Below are positions 1-6,624 of a DNA stretch of 9,265 nucleotides, piece by piece. The first letter of the stretch is position 1; each line of letters begins with the position of its first letter. The stretch comes from Chloroflexota bacterium (lineage in GTDB: Bacteria; Chloroflexota; Anaerolineae; Promineifilales; Promineifilaceae), in contig CAUJGI010000130.1 in assembly GCA_963169155.1 (NCBI GenBank), forward strand, positions 1 through 9,265. The letters run 5' to 3'. The translations under genes were made by a program, and so were the position numbers. The notes below the pieces were generated by a model that saw nothing but the letters and a program-made list of their open reading frames with translations, was not told the origin of the DNA and did not search any database.

Positions 1-350
1 ACGTGGCTGCGCAGCCAGAGCGTGCCGTTGGCTACGGCCGTTTTCACCACAATGCCCGCCCGCGCCACAATATCTTCCACGGTCAGGTCGTGTTTTACCT
101 TCGCGTAGATTTCAATCGCTTCTTCCAGGGTGCCGCTCTGGTTGATGAGGCCGTCCCACAGCAGCGCGTTTTCCAGATGAAAATGGGATTCGATAAACGC
201 AGGCGAGATCATGCCACCACGCGCATCAATTTCTTGCGCGGCAGAGGGCAGGGTGTTGGGGGATGAAACGGCCGTAATCACGCCTGCTTCAATCCCTACT
301 TCGATAGGTTGGCCGTGTTCGGAACGGCCGTTGCGAATCACAAGGTCCAT
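1..350 (-). CDS. Cytosine deaminase-like amidohydrolase, N-terminal part (cut by window edge)
   Basis: The first 116 codons of a metal-dependent amidohydrolase of the cytosine deaminase (CodA)/TRZ-ATZ type; the rest lies beyond position 1. The N-terminus has the usual small beta-sandwich segment (MDLVIRNGR), then the metal-binding H-x-H in ESHFHLE (His56 and His58), where CodA has EPHIHLD. Downstream, NQSGTLEEAIE and the region ending in ANGTLWLRSHV follow E. coli CodA (NQSGTL..., ANGIQHVRTHV) closely as I recall it. Such enzymes deaminate cytosine or related rings in the cytoplasm; substrate cannot be fixed from the N-terminus. The ATG at 348-350 is the first reasonable start but has no clear Shine-Dalgarno sequence. 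It lies 97 bp downstream of the binding-protein gene, beyond a hairpin, so it may or may not share that transcript. Other possibilities are an SsnA-like aminohydrolase or another base deaminase. Confidence 0.85.
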   Translation of the reverse strand, partial: MDLVIRNGRSEHGQPIEVGIEAGVITAVSSPNTLPSAAQEIDARGGMISPAFIESHFHLENALLWDGLINQSGTLEEAIEIYAKVKHDLTVEDIVARAGIVVKTAVANGTLWLRSH

Positions 351-369
351 ATGGGTGAGTGGGTGAAAA

Positions 370-433
370 GACCTGTCAGGTGCCCCCCAAGAAGCCTCAC
401 AAATAAGGTTGGCTCCTGGGCACCTGACAGGTC
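370..433. repeat. 16-bp perfect inverted repeat, possible terminator after the BMP lipoprotein gene
   Basis: Arms at 370-385 (GACCTGTCAGGTGCCC) and 418-433 are perfect reverse complements around a 32-base centre, which itself contains shorter partial complementarity (GAAGCC against GGCTCC). On the minus strand the hairpin begins 14 bases after the lipoprotein stop codon and is followed by TTTTC, so it could end or attenuate transcription. The run of T is short for a classical intrinsic terminator. The long, clean arms also fit a dispersed intergenic palindrome (REP or MITE-like); only a genome-wide copy count would tell. Confidence 0.6.
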
Positions 434-447
434 TAAAAAACTAAAAC

Positions 448-2559
448 TTAATTCCGCGGTTCAGCCACGATCTCAATCGCGCCGTCGATGATGGCTTGTT
501 CGGCCGCCATACCGGCTTCAACTGCTTCCGCAGGCAGACTGTCGGCGTAAATCATCGTCTGGCCGCCGTTTTCCAGCGTCAGCTGCAAAACGCGCCCGCC
601 GTACTCACCCGCCTGGTTGGCGGTGATCATCTCCAGCAGGGTCGGGACCCAGTCGTACAGGACGGTGACAACCACCACGTCTGCACCCGCCGGGCTTTGG
701 TCGGCTTGAATGCCAAGCCACGGCACGCCATTCTCGCTGGCCACGCCAATCGCCCCAACCACTTGCTGCGAAGAGCCGGTCAGTACATCAGCGCCAGCGG
801 CGATTTGGGTATTGGCCGCTTCGGCCGCCAGGGCCGTGTCGCCAAAGGAGCCGGTGAAGGAGACGTTGACCTGAATGTCCGGGTTCGTGTCGCGCACGCC
901 CGCCAGGAAGCCGTCTACATGCAGCTTGGCGTCACCAGCGTCCACCGGGCCAACCAGCCCAATGATGCCGGATTCAGTCAGGTAGGTGGCTACCACGCCG
1001 CTGACATAGCCGCCCTGTTCGGCGCGGGGTTCGTAGGCAAAGACGTTGGTCACACCCTCATCCGCGCCTGTATTGGTGGTTGTGCCCCAGGCAAAACTGG
1101 TTTCCGGGAAGTCCGGGGCGAGCTCAAACAGAGAGGTGCCGTACTGCGCCCCGTGGGCAATCACCAGGTCGTAGCCATCGGCCGCATAGTCGCGAATCGC
1201 GGCCGCGGCGTCGGTGACGTTGAACATGTTTTCGGTGTAGGCAATCTCAAAGTTCTCTTCGCCGTAGTGATTCTGCAGAATGACCAGCGAGTCGTAGATG
1301 GATTGGCTCCAGGCCAGATCGGTGGTGGTGCTGGGCATCACCAGGGCAATGCGCACCGGCTCGATTTCCGGGTACTCAATCATCATTTCTTCATCCCCGG
1401 CATCGGCAGCGGCAGGCGCTTCGCCAGCGATGATCGCATTCACGTCAATGGCCCCCGCAATGATGTCGTTGGCGGCAACCATGGCAGCCGCCACGGCTTC
1501 GCCATCCAGACCATCGGCATAATCCATTACCAGGCCGCTGTTGCCCAAAGTCAGGGCATAGGCGGTGCCGCCGTACTCGCCAGCCTGATGCTTGCGGATG
1601 ATGTCACTTAACACGCCGTCCCAGTTGTACAGCTGCGAAGCGACCACCACATCCGGGGCAATGGGGCTTTGGTCGGACTGGGTGCCAAGCCACGGCACGC
1701 CTTGTTCAGCGGCGACGCCAATCGCCCCAACTACCTGTTGGGCGGAACCGGTCAGCACATCAGCGCCAGCCGCAATTTGCGTATTGGCGGCCTCTGCGGC
1801 CAGGGCGGTGTCGCCAAAGGAACCGGTGTAGGAGACGTTGACCTGGATGTCGGGATTGGCCGCCATTGCGCCAGCTACAAAGCCGTCGATGTACAGCTTG
1901 GCATCGCCAGCTTCTACCGGGCCAACTACCCCAATGACGCCCGAAGTGGACAGGTTAGCGGCGAGGACGCCGTTCACATAGCCACCTTCTTCGGCGCGGG
2001 CTTCATAAGCGAAGACGTTGGTCAGCCCTTGTTCGGCCCCGGTGTCAACGGCCGTACCCCAGGCAAAGGTGGTTTCAGGGAAGTCGGGTGCAATCTCGAA
2101 CATGGAGGTGCCGTACTGTGTGCCGTGGGCCAGGACGATATTGAAACCATCGGCGGCATAGTCACGCATGGCAGCGGCAGCGTCGGTAACGTTGAACATG
2201 TTCTCGGTATAGGCAATTTCCATGACGTCTGGGCCACCCGCTTCGGCTTGCAGGCGCAGCAGGGAGTCGTAAACGGCCTGGCTCCAGGCCAGGTCGGTAA
2301 CGGTGCTGGGCATAACCACGGCAATGCGGATTTGGGCGATACCGGTTACATCCGCTTCGGCGGCAATGTCTTCAACGGCCGTTTCTTCTTCCTCTACTTC
2401 TTCCACAACAGCTTCTTCTGCTGGTTCGGTTTCTGTGGTGTCGGCAGGGGTGGTTTCTTCGGTGTCGGTTTGTGGAGTTTCGCTACCACTATCCCCACAG
2501 CTGGCCAATACCAGACCGAAAATCAACAGTAAACTCAGTAAAAACCATCTATTTTTCAT
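448..2559 (-). CDS. Lipoprotein with two tandem BMP/PnrA-type substrate-binding domains
   Basis: A 703-residue surface lipoprotein, predicted substrate-binding component of the adjacent ABC importer. Residues 1-21 are a lipoprotein signal (KNR, hydrophobic core, lipobox LASC with Cys21). Residues 22-72 are a low-complexity linker rich in Glu, Thr, Asp and Pro. Two BMP-family domains follow: about 77-374 and 402-697, separated by a short Ala/acidic linker. They share roughly 70% identity by eye, including an unbroken 28-residue match (245-272 and 569-596) and YTENMFNVTDAAAA in both (117 and 441). Family members such as PnrA of Treponema and NupN/YufN of Bacillus bind purine nucleosides and normally have one domain in about 330-380 residues, so this is an internal duplication. 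The ATG at 2557-2559 follows AAGGAG with good spacing. Binding of a nucleoside is a family-based inference. Confidence 0.92.
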   Translation of the reverse strand: MKNRWFLLSLLLIFGLVLASCGDSGSETPQTDTEETTPADTTETEPAEEAVVEEVEEEETAVEDIAAEADVTGIAQIRIAVVMPSTVTDLAWSQAVYDSLLRLQAEAGGPDVMEIAYTENMFNVTDAAAAMRDYAADGFNIVLAHGTQYGTSMFEIAPDFPETTFAWGTAVDTGAEQGLTNVFAYEARAEEGGYVNGVLAANLSTSGVIGVVGPVEAGDAKLYIDGFVAGAMAANPDIQVNVSYTGSFGDTALAAEAANTQIAAGADVLTGSAQQVVGAIGVAAEQGVPWLGTQSDQSPIAPDVVVASQLYNWDGVLSDIIRKHQAGEYGGTAYALTLGNSGLVMDYADGLDGEAVAAAMVAANDIIAGAIDVNAIIAGEAPAAADAGDEEMMIEYPEIEPVRIALVMPSTTTDLAWSQSIYDSLVILQNHYGEENFEIAYTENMFNVTDAAAAIRDYAADGYDLVIAHGAQYGTSLFELAPDFPETSFAWGTTTNTGADEGVTNVFAYEPRAEQGGYVSGVVATYLTESGIIGLVGPVDAGDAKLHVDGFLAGVRDTNPDIQVNVSFTGSFGDTALAAEAANTQIAAGADVLTGSSQQVVGAIGVASENGVPWLGIQADQSPAGADVVVVTVLYDWVPTLLEMITANQAGEYGGRVLQLTLENGGQTMIYADSLPAEAVEAGMAAEQAIIDGAIEIVAEPRN
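469..2331 (-). repeat. Internal tandem duplication of the BMP domain
   Basis: Codons for domain 1 (about 1438-2331) and domain 2 (about 469-1356) are copies of each other at DNA as well as protein level. For example, 1751-1850 and 776-875 align almost base for base, with differences mostly at third positions. The spacing is 324-325 codons. This points to a tandem duplication inside one gene, followed by mainly synonymous divergence, rather than a fusion of two distant paralogues. Confidence 0.85.
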
Positions 2560-2565
2560 TTCCTT

Positions 2566-2583
2566 CTCCTTAACAATATTGTT
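2566..2583 (-). promoter_or_regulatory. Shine-Dalgarno of the BMP lipoprotein, next to a 12-bp palindrome
   Basis: On the minus strand AAGGAG (complement of CTCCT at 2566-2570) sits six bases before the ATG and fixes the lipoprotein start. Directly upstream is the perfect 12-bp palindrome AACAATATTGTT (2572-2583). It might be an operator or a small RNA structure near the ribosome site, but nothing else supports a role. Confidence 0.4.
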
Positions 2584-2587
2584 TATG

Positions 2588-2637
2588 AACCCTCACCCCA
2601 GCCCTCCCCTTGCAGGGGGAGGGCTGGGGTGAGGGTT
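2588..2637. repeat. 22-bp perfect palindrome with 6-base loop (REP-like hairpin)
   Basis: Arms 2588-2609 and 2616-2637 are perfect reverse complements around the loop TTGCAG (2610-2615). The sequence is C-rich on one side (CCCTCACCCCAGCCCTCCCC) and G-rich on the other. This type of CCCTCACCCC...GGGGTGAGGG palindrome is a familiar dispersed intergenic repeat in many bacterial genomes. It lies between the stop codon of the second permease and the lipoprotein start. No T-run follows on the minus strand, so read-through is expected. In an importer operon such a hairpin could stabilise one side of the message and help set the high binding-protein to permease ratio these systems need. Confidence 0.75.
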
Positions 2638-2647
2638 AGAATCTCTC

Positions 2648-3601
2648 TTAGTTTTCTCCTCGGGTAAACGGCTTGGTGAGCATGGCGGGCTGCAGGGCGC
2701 GGCGGAAGGGCAGCGCCAGGGCGATAATTGTGAGCAGGTAGGGCAGCATGACGGCTACATCGGAGGGGATGTTGAGGTTGAGCACCTGTACCCACAGCTG
2801 CAGGGCATTGACGGTGCTGAAGAGCAGCGCACCAGCCAGCACGCCCAGCGGTTTCCAGCTGCCAAAGTAAACCAGGGCCACGGCGATGAAGCCCATGCCG
2901 TTGGTCAAATTCTCCTGAAAGATGCCCAGCAGGGAAATGGAGAGAGATGCGCCCGCGATGCCTGCCAGAACGCCGCCGAGGGTAACGGCCGTATACCGCA
3001 CCTGGATCACATTCACCCCCAAAGAATCGGCCGCTTCCGGGTTTTGCCCCACCGAGCGCACCTTGAGACCCCAGGTGGTTTTGTTGAGCACCCACCACGC
3101 CAGCGGCACCAGGGCAAACGCCCCGTAGGTCATCAGGCTGTGGTGGAAGAAAATATCGCCAATGACGGGAACCTCGGCCAGGCAAAAGCTGTCGGTGAGG
3201 CAGAAATTCAGTTCAGAAAAGCCCTGGATGCCTTCCACCGTGCCCAACATCGTCTTAAACAACAGGCTGGAGGCCCCCAGGCCAAACATGAAGAGGCCAA
3301 TGCCGCTGATGCCCTGCTCTGCCTGGTAAGTGATGCTCACCACGCACAAAATGAGGCCCATCAGGCCGCCGATTAGAGCGGCGGCCAGCACACCCAGCAG
3401 CAGGCTGCCGGTCTTAAACACGGTGAAAAAGCCAAAAAAAGCACCCATCAGCATGATGCCGTCAACGCCGAGGTTAAGGACACCAGAGCGCTGCGAAAAC
3501 ATCTCGCCAATGGCGGCATACAGGTAAGGTGTGGCCAGGCGAATGCCAGAGTGCAAAATGCCCACAACGATGGTGAGGGTCGTTAGATCGCCATTGTTCA
3601 T
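2648..3601 (-). CDS. ABC importer permease, BPD_transp_2 family (NupQ-like nucleoside permease)
   Basis: A 317-residue integral membrane protein with about eight to nine hydrophobic segments, the usual size for this permease class. Family marks are SQRSGVLNLGVDGIMLMGAF near the N-terminus and the cytoplasmic coupling loop VRSVGQNPEAADSLGVNV, which normally docks on the ATPase. It resembles the second permease of BMP-type nucleoside importers (NupQ/YufQ of Bacillus, COG1079). It should form a heterodimer with the neighbouring NupP-like permease in the inner membrane. Its ATG (3599-3601) overlaps the stop codon of that gene as ATGA and is preceded by GGAGGT six bases upstream, so the two are translationally coupled. 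Between residues about 120 and 155 there is a non-conserved outside loop with two Cys (FCLTDSFCLAE). Confidence 0.9.
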   Translation of the reverse strand: MNNGDLTTLTIVVGILHSGIRLATPYLYAAIGEMFSQRSGVLNLGVDGIMLMGAFFGFFTVFKTGSLLLGVLAAALIGGLMGLILCVVSITYQAEQGISGIGLFMFGLGASSLLFKTMLGTVEGIQGFSELNFCLTDSFCLAEVPVIGDIFFHHSLMTYGAFALVPLAWWVLNKTTWGLKVRSVGQNPEAADSLGVNVIQVRYTAVTLGGVLAGIAGASLSISLLGIFQENLTNGMGFIAVALVYFGSWKPLGVLAGALLFSTVNALQLWVQVLNLNIPSDVAVMLPYLLTIIALALPFRRALQPAMLTKPFTRGEN

Positions 3602-4827
3602 GCCTGCACCTCCACGTTGAGTTGAGCATCATCCTCTGTATGGGCAGTTGAGGTATCTGCGGAAACGCGGCGGTTGGCCCGCTTGCGCACGAAATAGTCG
3701 GTGCTGACAACAAAGAGCACAACCAGCCCTAAAATAGCGGTGATGAGTACCTGGGGAATCTGCATGGCGCGCTGCATTTTGTCGCCGCCGACCAGCAGAC
3801 CGCCAAATAAAATGGAAGACGGGATTATGCCCAGCGGATGCAGCTTGCCAAACAGGGCGGCGACGATGCCGGAAAAACCGTAACCGGCGGAAACGGCCGT
3901 TGGCTCAAACATCCGGTGGTGCAGTCCCAAAATCTCGACGGCTCCGGCCAGTCCGGCAAACATGCCGCTGAGGGTCATAGACAGCACCATGGTGCGCTCT
4001 ACCATCATGCCCGCGTAGCGCGAGGCGTGGGGGTTCAGCCCTACGGAGCGAATGCGGTAGCCGATGGTGGTGCGCCACAGGAGAATGTAAACGAGAATTG
4101 CCGCCAGAATGGCCAGCAGCAGCCCGGAATGCAATCGGGAAGGTTCGACGAGGACGCCGTATAATTCGGCCGTAAATCCGCTCAAACCCAACTCTTCGGC
4201 GGATTTGGTCAGGCCCAGGGATTGGGCCAGATCGGTAAAGCGGGGCAAATCGTACAGTCGGGCCAGGCGGGCGGAGTGGGGGATGTTGGTGCCGGCTGCC
4301 AGTTCGGCCGGATCAATCATTGGGCCGCGCAGCAGATAAAAACCAATCTGGATGGCGATCTGGTTCATCATGATGGTGCTGAGGATTTCGTTCACCCCCA
4401 GCCTGGCTTTGAGAAAACCGGGAATTGCGCCCCACACGCCCCCCATAAACGCCCCGCCAATCATGCCGATGACAATGCCCCAAAACGCGGGCAGGTTTTC
4501 CCCCATTTGCACCACCAAAAAGGTGGTGAGCAGGGAACCAACGATAATTTGCCCTTCCGCCCCGATGTTGATAACGCCGCCGCGAAAGGCGATGGCGATG
4601 CCCAACCCCACCAGCATGAGGGGGATGGCTTTGACCAATGTGTCTGAGAGCCCGTTTTTGTTGCCAAAAGCGCCGATAAACAATTCCCGGTAAGCTTCAA
4701 GGGGATTGACCCCTTGCAGCAGCAGCAGCACTGCACCAATGAGAAACGCCGCCAAAACGGCCGCAAACGGCAGCAGCGCATCGTACAGACGCTGGAAAAA
4801 GACGCTGTCAAACCTGTTTTTGTGCAC
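3598..4827 (-). CDS. ABC importer permease, BPD_transp_2 family (NupP-like nucleoside permease)
   Basis: A 409-residue inner-membrane permease, first gene of the importer operon. About nine to ten hydrophobic segments are visible. The family signature GGVINIGAEGQIIVGSLL and the coupling loop IRSVGLNPHASRYAGMM match NupP/YufP-type permeases (COG4603). A roughly 60-residue polar stretch around residues 175-235 is probably an outside loop. The start is GTG (4825-4827), chosen because AGGAGG lies seven bases upstream and the reading frame begins MHKNRFD, typical of a cytoplasmic N-terminus before the first membrane helix. The last residues overlap the next permease by four bases. No ATP-binding subunit is encoded upstream or between these genes, although the complex requires one. 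Confidence 0.9.
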   Translation of the reverse strand: MHKNRFDSVFFQRLYDALLPFAAVLAAFLIGAVLLLLQGVNPLEAYRELFIGAFGNKNGLSDTLVKAIPLMLVGLGIAIAFRGGVINIGAEGQIIVGSLLTTFLVVQMGENLPAFWGIVIGMIGGAFMGGVWGAIPGFLKARLGVNEILSTIMMNQIAIQIGFYLLRGPMIDPAELAAGTNIPHSARLARLYDLPRFTDLAQSLGLTKSAEELGLSGFTAELYGVLVEPSRLHSGLLLAILAAILVYILLWRTTIGYRIRSVGLNPHASRYAGMMVERTMVLSMTLSGMFAGLAGAVEILGLHHRMFEPTAVSAGYGFSGIVAALFGKLHPLGIIPSSILFGGLLVGGDKMQRAMQIPQVLITAILGLVVLFVVSTDYFVRKRANRRVSADTSTAHTEDDAQLNVEVQA

Positions 4828-4830
4828 GCT

Positions 4831-4874
4831 CTCTCCTCCTCAGTAAGTAAACCGAACACCGTATTCACATTATA
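4831..4874 (-). promoter_or_regulatory. Promoter (TATAAT) and strong Shine-Dalgarno for the importer operon
   Basis: A perfect TATAAT (complement of 4869-4874) lies 42 bases ahead of the GTG start. Transcription would start near 4861 and give a leader of about 34 bases containing AGGAGGAG (complement within 4831-4840). No good -35 hexamer is seen 16-18 bases upstream, so an activator may be needed or the site may be weak. Confidence 0.45.
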
Positions 4875-4900
4875 GGCGACTCACGTCTGGTGCGGTTTAC
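4847..4900. promoter_or_regulatory. Inverted repeat flanking the importer -10 box (possible operator)
   Basis: GTAAACCG (4847-4854) and CGGTTTAC (4893-4900) are perfect 8-bp arms. With a two-base bulge the match extends to 12 bp (CACC against GGTG). The -10 hexamer lies between the arms. This position is typical of a repressor site or an mRNA-leader structure. No known regulator consensus is recognised. Confidence 0.35.
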
Positions 4901-4959
4901 CAAAAAGCTTCTCCCCGGCTTGGCTCTATAATATTGTGATGGTGCGCTGATGAAACATG

Positions 4960-4988
4960 GTGAGGTCGACTAGGAAGGTCAACCTCAC
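4960..4988. repeat. 12-bp imperfect hairpin in the PLP enzyme-importer gap
   Basis: GTGAGGTCGACT (4960-4971) and GGTCAACCTCAC (4977-4988) pair at 10 of 12 positions around the loop AGGAA. It lies some 75 bases downstream of the PLP enzyme stop codon. No T-run follows on either strand, so it is not a textbook terminator. It could be a dispersed repeat or an mRNA 3'-end structure. Confidence 0.45.
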
Positions 4989-5016
4989 TCTAGACAAGTT
5001 TGAAAAGGTGTTAACG

Positions 5017-5051
5017 GGTGCAACGTGCTTTCTTCCAAAGTGCGTCGCACC
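5017..5051 (-). terminator. Likely 3' hairpin of the PLP enzyme transcript
   Basis: Arms 5017-5031 and 5037-5051 pair at 12 of 15 positions around a five-base loop, starting about ten bases after the PLP enzyme stop codon on the minus strand. Downstream on that strand the sequence runs CGTTAACACCTTTTC, with only a short T-run further away. It could act as a weak intrinsic terminator or as an RNA-stabilising stem. Together with the new promoter at 4869-4874 it suggests that enzyme genes and importer are separate transcripts. Confidence 0.4.
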
Positions 5052-5061
5052 TGTTCGTTTA

Positions 5062-6537
5062 TTAAGACAAGGCCTGGAGCAGCCCGGTTTTTGCGTTGAA
5101 TTGATCGATTAAAGCGTCGATTTCAGCTGCTTTGCTGGGGATGCTTTCCCAGTAGTTGTCGTCATACCATTGGGCCTGGATTTCATCGAAGGTTTTACCT
5201 TGCTGTTCGACCCAGGTGTAATATTTGAGGTTGTGGATGCGTTTACGGCCGTAATATCCCAACTCTTCCACATAATCAATCGACTGGCCCAGCAGGTGGC
5301 GCTGGAAAGCACCTGCCGCTTCCAAAGCTGTAAACGGCCCGTCGCTCTCCCGGAGCTCGGCCACGCGGCTGTGGTACATCTCCATCGAGTCCGTCGCCAC
5401 AGTCATCACCACATCCTGGCCGGTCAGTTCGTAATACTTGGCAAACTTGATGGCCGACAGCATGTTGGCAATGCCCGAAATGCCCAGCAGCGGCAGCTGC
5501 TCCACCAGGTCTGTCGACACCCCTTTTTCAACCAGAAATTCCTGACCGGCCGGTTCATTAAACAGCCGCGTCAGTGCCATGCTGGCCTCATCGTCGATGG
5601 CCATCACCATGTCGGTGTTTTTTACATTGTGAATCCAGGGCACGTGTTTGTCGCCAATGCCTTCGATGCGGTGCGCGCCAAAGCCATTATTCAGCAAGGT
5701 GGGACACTGCAGCGCTTCGCTGGCGGCGATCTTGCTCTGCGGGTACAGCTTCTTCAGGTAGTCACCTGCCGCAATTGTGCCTGCTGACCCCGTCGTAACA
5801 ACAAAACCGCGATATTGGTCTTTTGGCCCCATAATTTGCTTGAGCACTTCTTCTACCGCCGGGCCGGTCACTTCGTGGTGCCACAGGTAATTGCCCATCT
5901 GGTCGAACTGGTTAAAAATCACCAGATCTTGCCCAGAGCGGCTGAGTTCCCAACATTTATCAAAAATCTCTTTGACGTTGCTTTCTGTGCCTGGGGTTTT
6001 AATCGTCTCGCCAGCCACGTTGGCCAGCCATTCAAACCGCTCCCGGCTCATCCCTTCCGGCAAAATGGCAATGGATTCGCAGGCCAGCAGGTTGGAGTCG
6101 TAAGCGCCGCCGCGGCAGTAGTTGCCGGGGGAGGGCCAGACGGCTTTTTGCGTGGTGGGGTCGAATTGCCCGGTTACCAGGGTGGGTGCCAGGCAGCCAA
6201 AGGCTGCGCCGACCTTGTGCGCCCCCGTGGGGAACCATTTACCCACAATCAGTACGATGCGGGCCGACACACCGGTCAGTTCCGACGGCAGTTCCAGGTA
6301 GTTGACACCGCCAAAATCGCCGCCGTGCGCCAACGGCTCATTGTGCCAGGTGATACGGAAAAGATTCAGAGGGTTTAAGTCCCAAAGCCCCACGTTGTGT
6401 AAACGGTGGCGTACAGGATCGGGAATGAGCTGCGGATTCCGCATTTGGCGGAAGGTGGGGATGATAATATTGCGTTCTTTGGCGCGCTCGACGGTGCGGG
6501 CAAGCGCCTCTGCATTGTGGGTTTGTAAATCAATCAT
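5062..6537 (-). CDS. Fold-type II PLP-dependent enzyme, TrpB/cysteine-synthase superfamily (possible YgeX-type ammonia-lyase)
   Basis: A 491-residue soluble enzyme. The PLP lysine is Lys108 in FPTGAHKVGAA, close to the GAHK motif of tryptophan synthase beta. SPGNYCRGGAYDSNLL (from Ser136) matches the asparagine loop that holds the cofactor ring. TTGSAGTIAAG (248-258) is the glycine-rich phosphate loop. These fix the superfamily but not the reaction. In E. coli-type purine clusters the PLP member is YgeX, a 2,3-diaminopropionate ammonia-lyase of about 400 residues that yields pyruvate and ammonia. Being next to YgeY- and YgeW-type proteins suggests a comparable lyase here. This protein is some 90 residues longer, mainly in N- and C-terminal parts (YYTWVEQQGKTFDE near the end). 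I chose ATG 6535-6537. An open frame continues upstream to 6600, but that part is an AT-rich inverted repeat. No Shine-Dalgarno is visible. Confidence 0.88.
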   Translation of the reverse strand: MIDLQTHNAEALARTVERAKERNIIIPTFRQMRNPQLIPDPVRHRLHNVGLWDLNPLNLFRITWHNEPLAHGGDFGGVNYLELPSELTGVSARIVLIVGKWFPTGAHKVGAAFGCLAPTLVTGQFDPTTQKAVWPSPGNYCRGGAYDSNLLACESIAILPEGMSRERFEWLANVAGETIKTPGTESNVKEIFDKCWELSRSGQDLVIFNQFDQMGNYLWHHEVTGPAVEEVLKQIMGPKDQYRGFVVTTGSAGTIAAGDYLKKLYPQSKIAASEALQCPTLLNNGFGAHRIEGIGDKHVPWIHNVKNTDMVMAIDDEASMALTRLFNEPAGQEFLVEKGVSTDLVEQLPLLGISGIANMLSAIKFAKYYELTGQDVVMTVATDSMEMYHSRVAELRESDGPFTALEAAGAFQRHLLGQSIDYVEELGYYGRKRIHNLKYYTWVEQQGKTFDEIQAQWYDDNYWESIPSKAAEIDALIDQFNAKTGLLQALS

Positions 6538-6551
6538 TTTGAGTAATTGGG

Positions 6552-6618
6552 AATTAGGTAATTGAGTCATTGAGTAAGACCAGCTGGCCAAATTACCCAA
6601 TGACTCAATTACTTAATT
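6552..6618. repeat. 26-bp AT-rich inverted repeat between the carbamoyltransferase and PLP enzyme
   Basis: Arms 6552-6577 and 6593-6618 match as reverse complements at 24 of 26 positions, with a 15-base centre containing CCAGCTGG. The arms are rich in AATTAC/GTAATT and also resemble short direct repeats (CAATTAC, CAATGACTCAATTAC). It fills nearly all of the 87-bp gap between the carbamoyltransferase stop codon and the PLP enzyme start. It could be a dispersed element or an RNA processing and stability structure. Confidence 0.7.
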
Positions 6619-6624
6619 AAATAT

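Noticed and set aside
496..1611. Long plus-strand open frame (371 codons) opposite the BMP lipoprotein
   Set aside because: It is antisense to a clear duplicated BMP domain, has low-complexity His/Gly/Val composition with no recognisable family, and a sister frame appears opposite the other domain copy. It arises from the Ala-rich codon pattern of the real gene.
4927..4932. TATAAT on the plus strand in the 4828-5061 gap
   Set aside because: It has no matching -35 box, and no plus-strand gene follows; the DNA downstream is coding on the minus strand.
6538..6600. N-terminal extension of the PLP enzyme from a TTG at 6600
   Set aside because: The added residues are encoded by an inverted repeat, have no Shine-Dalgarno and do not look like protein sequence of the family.
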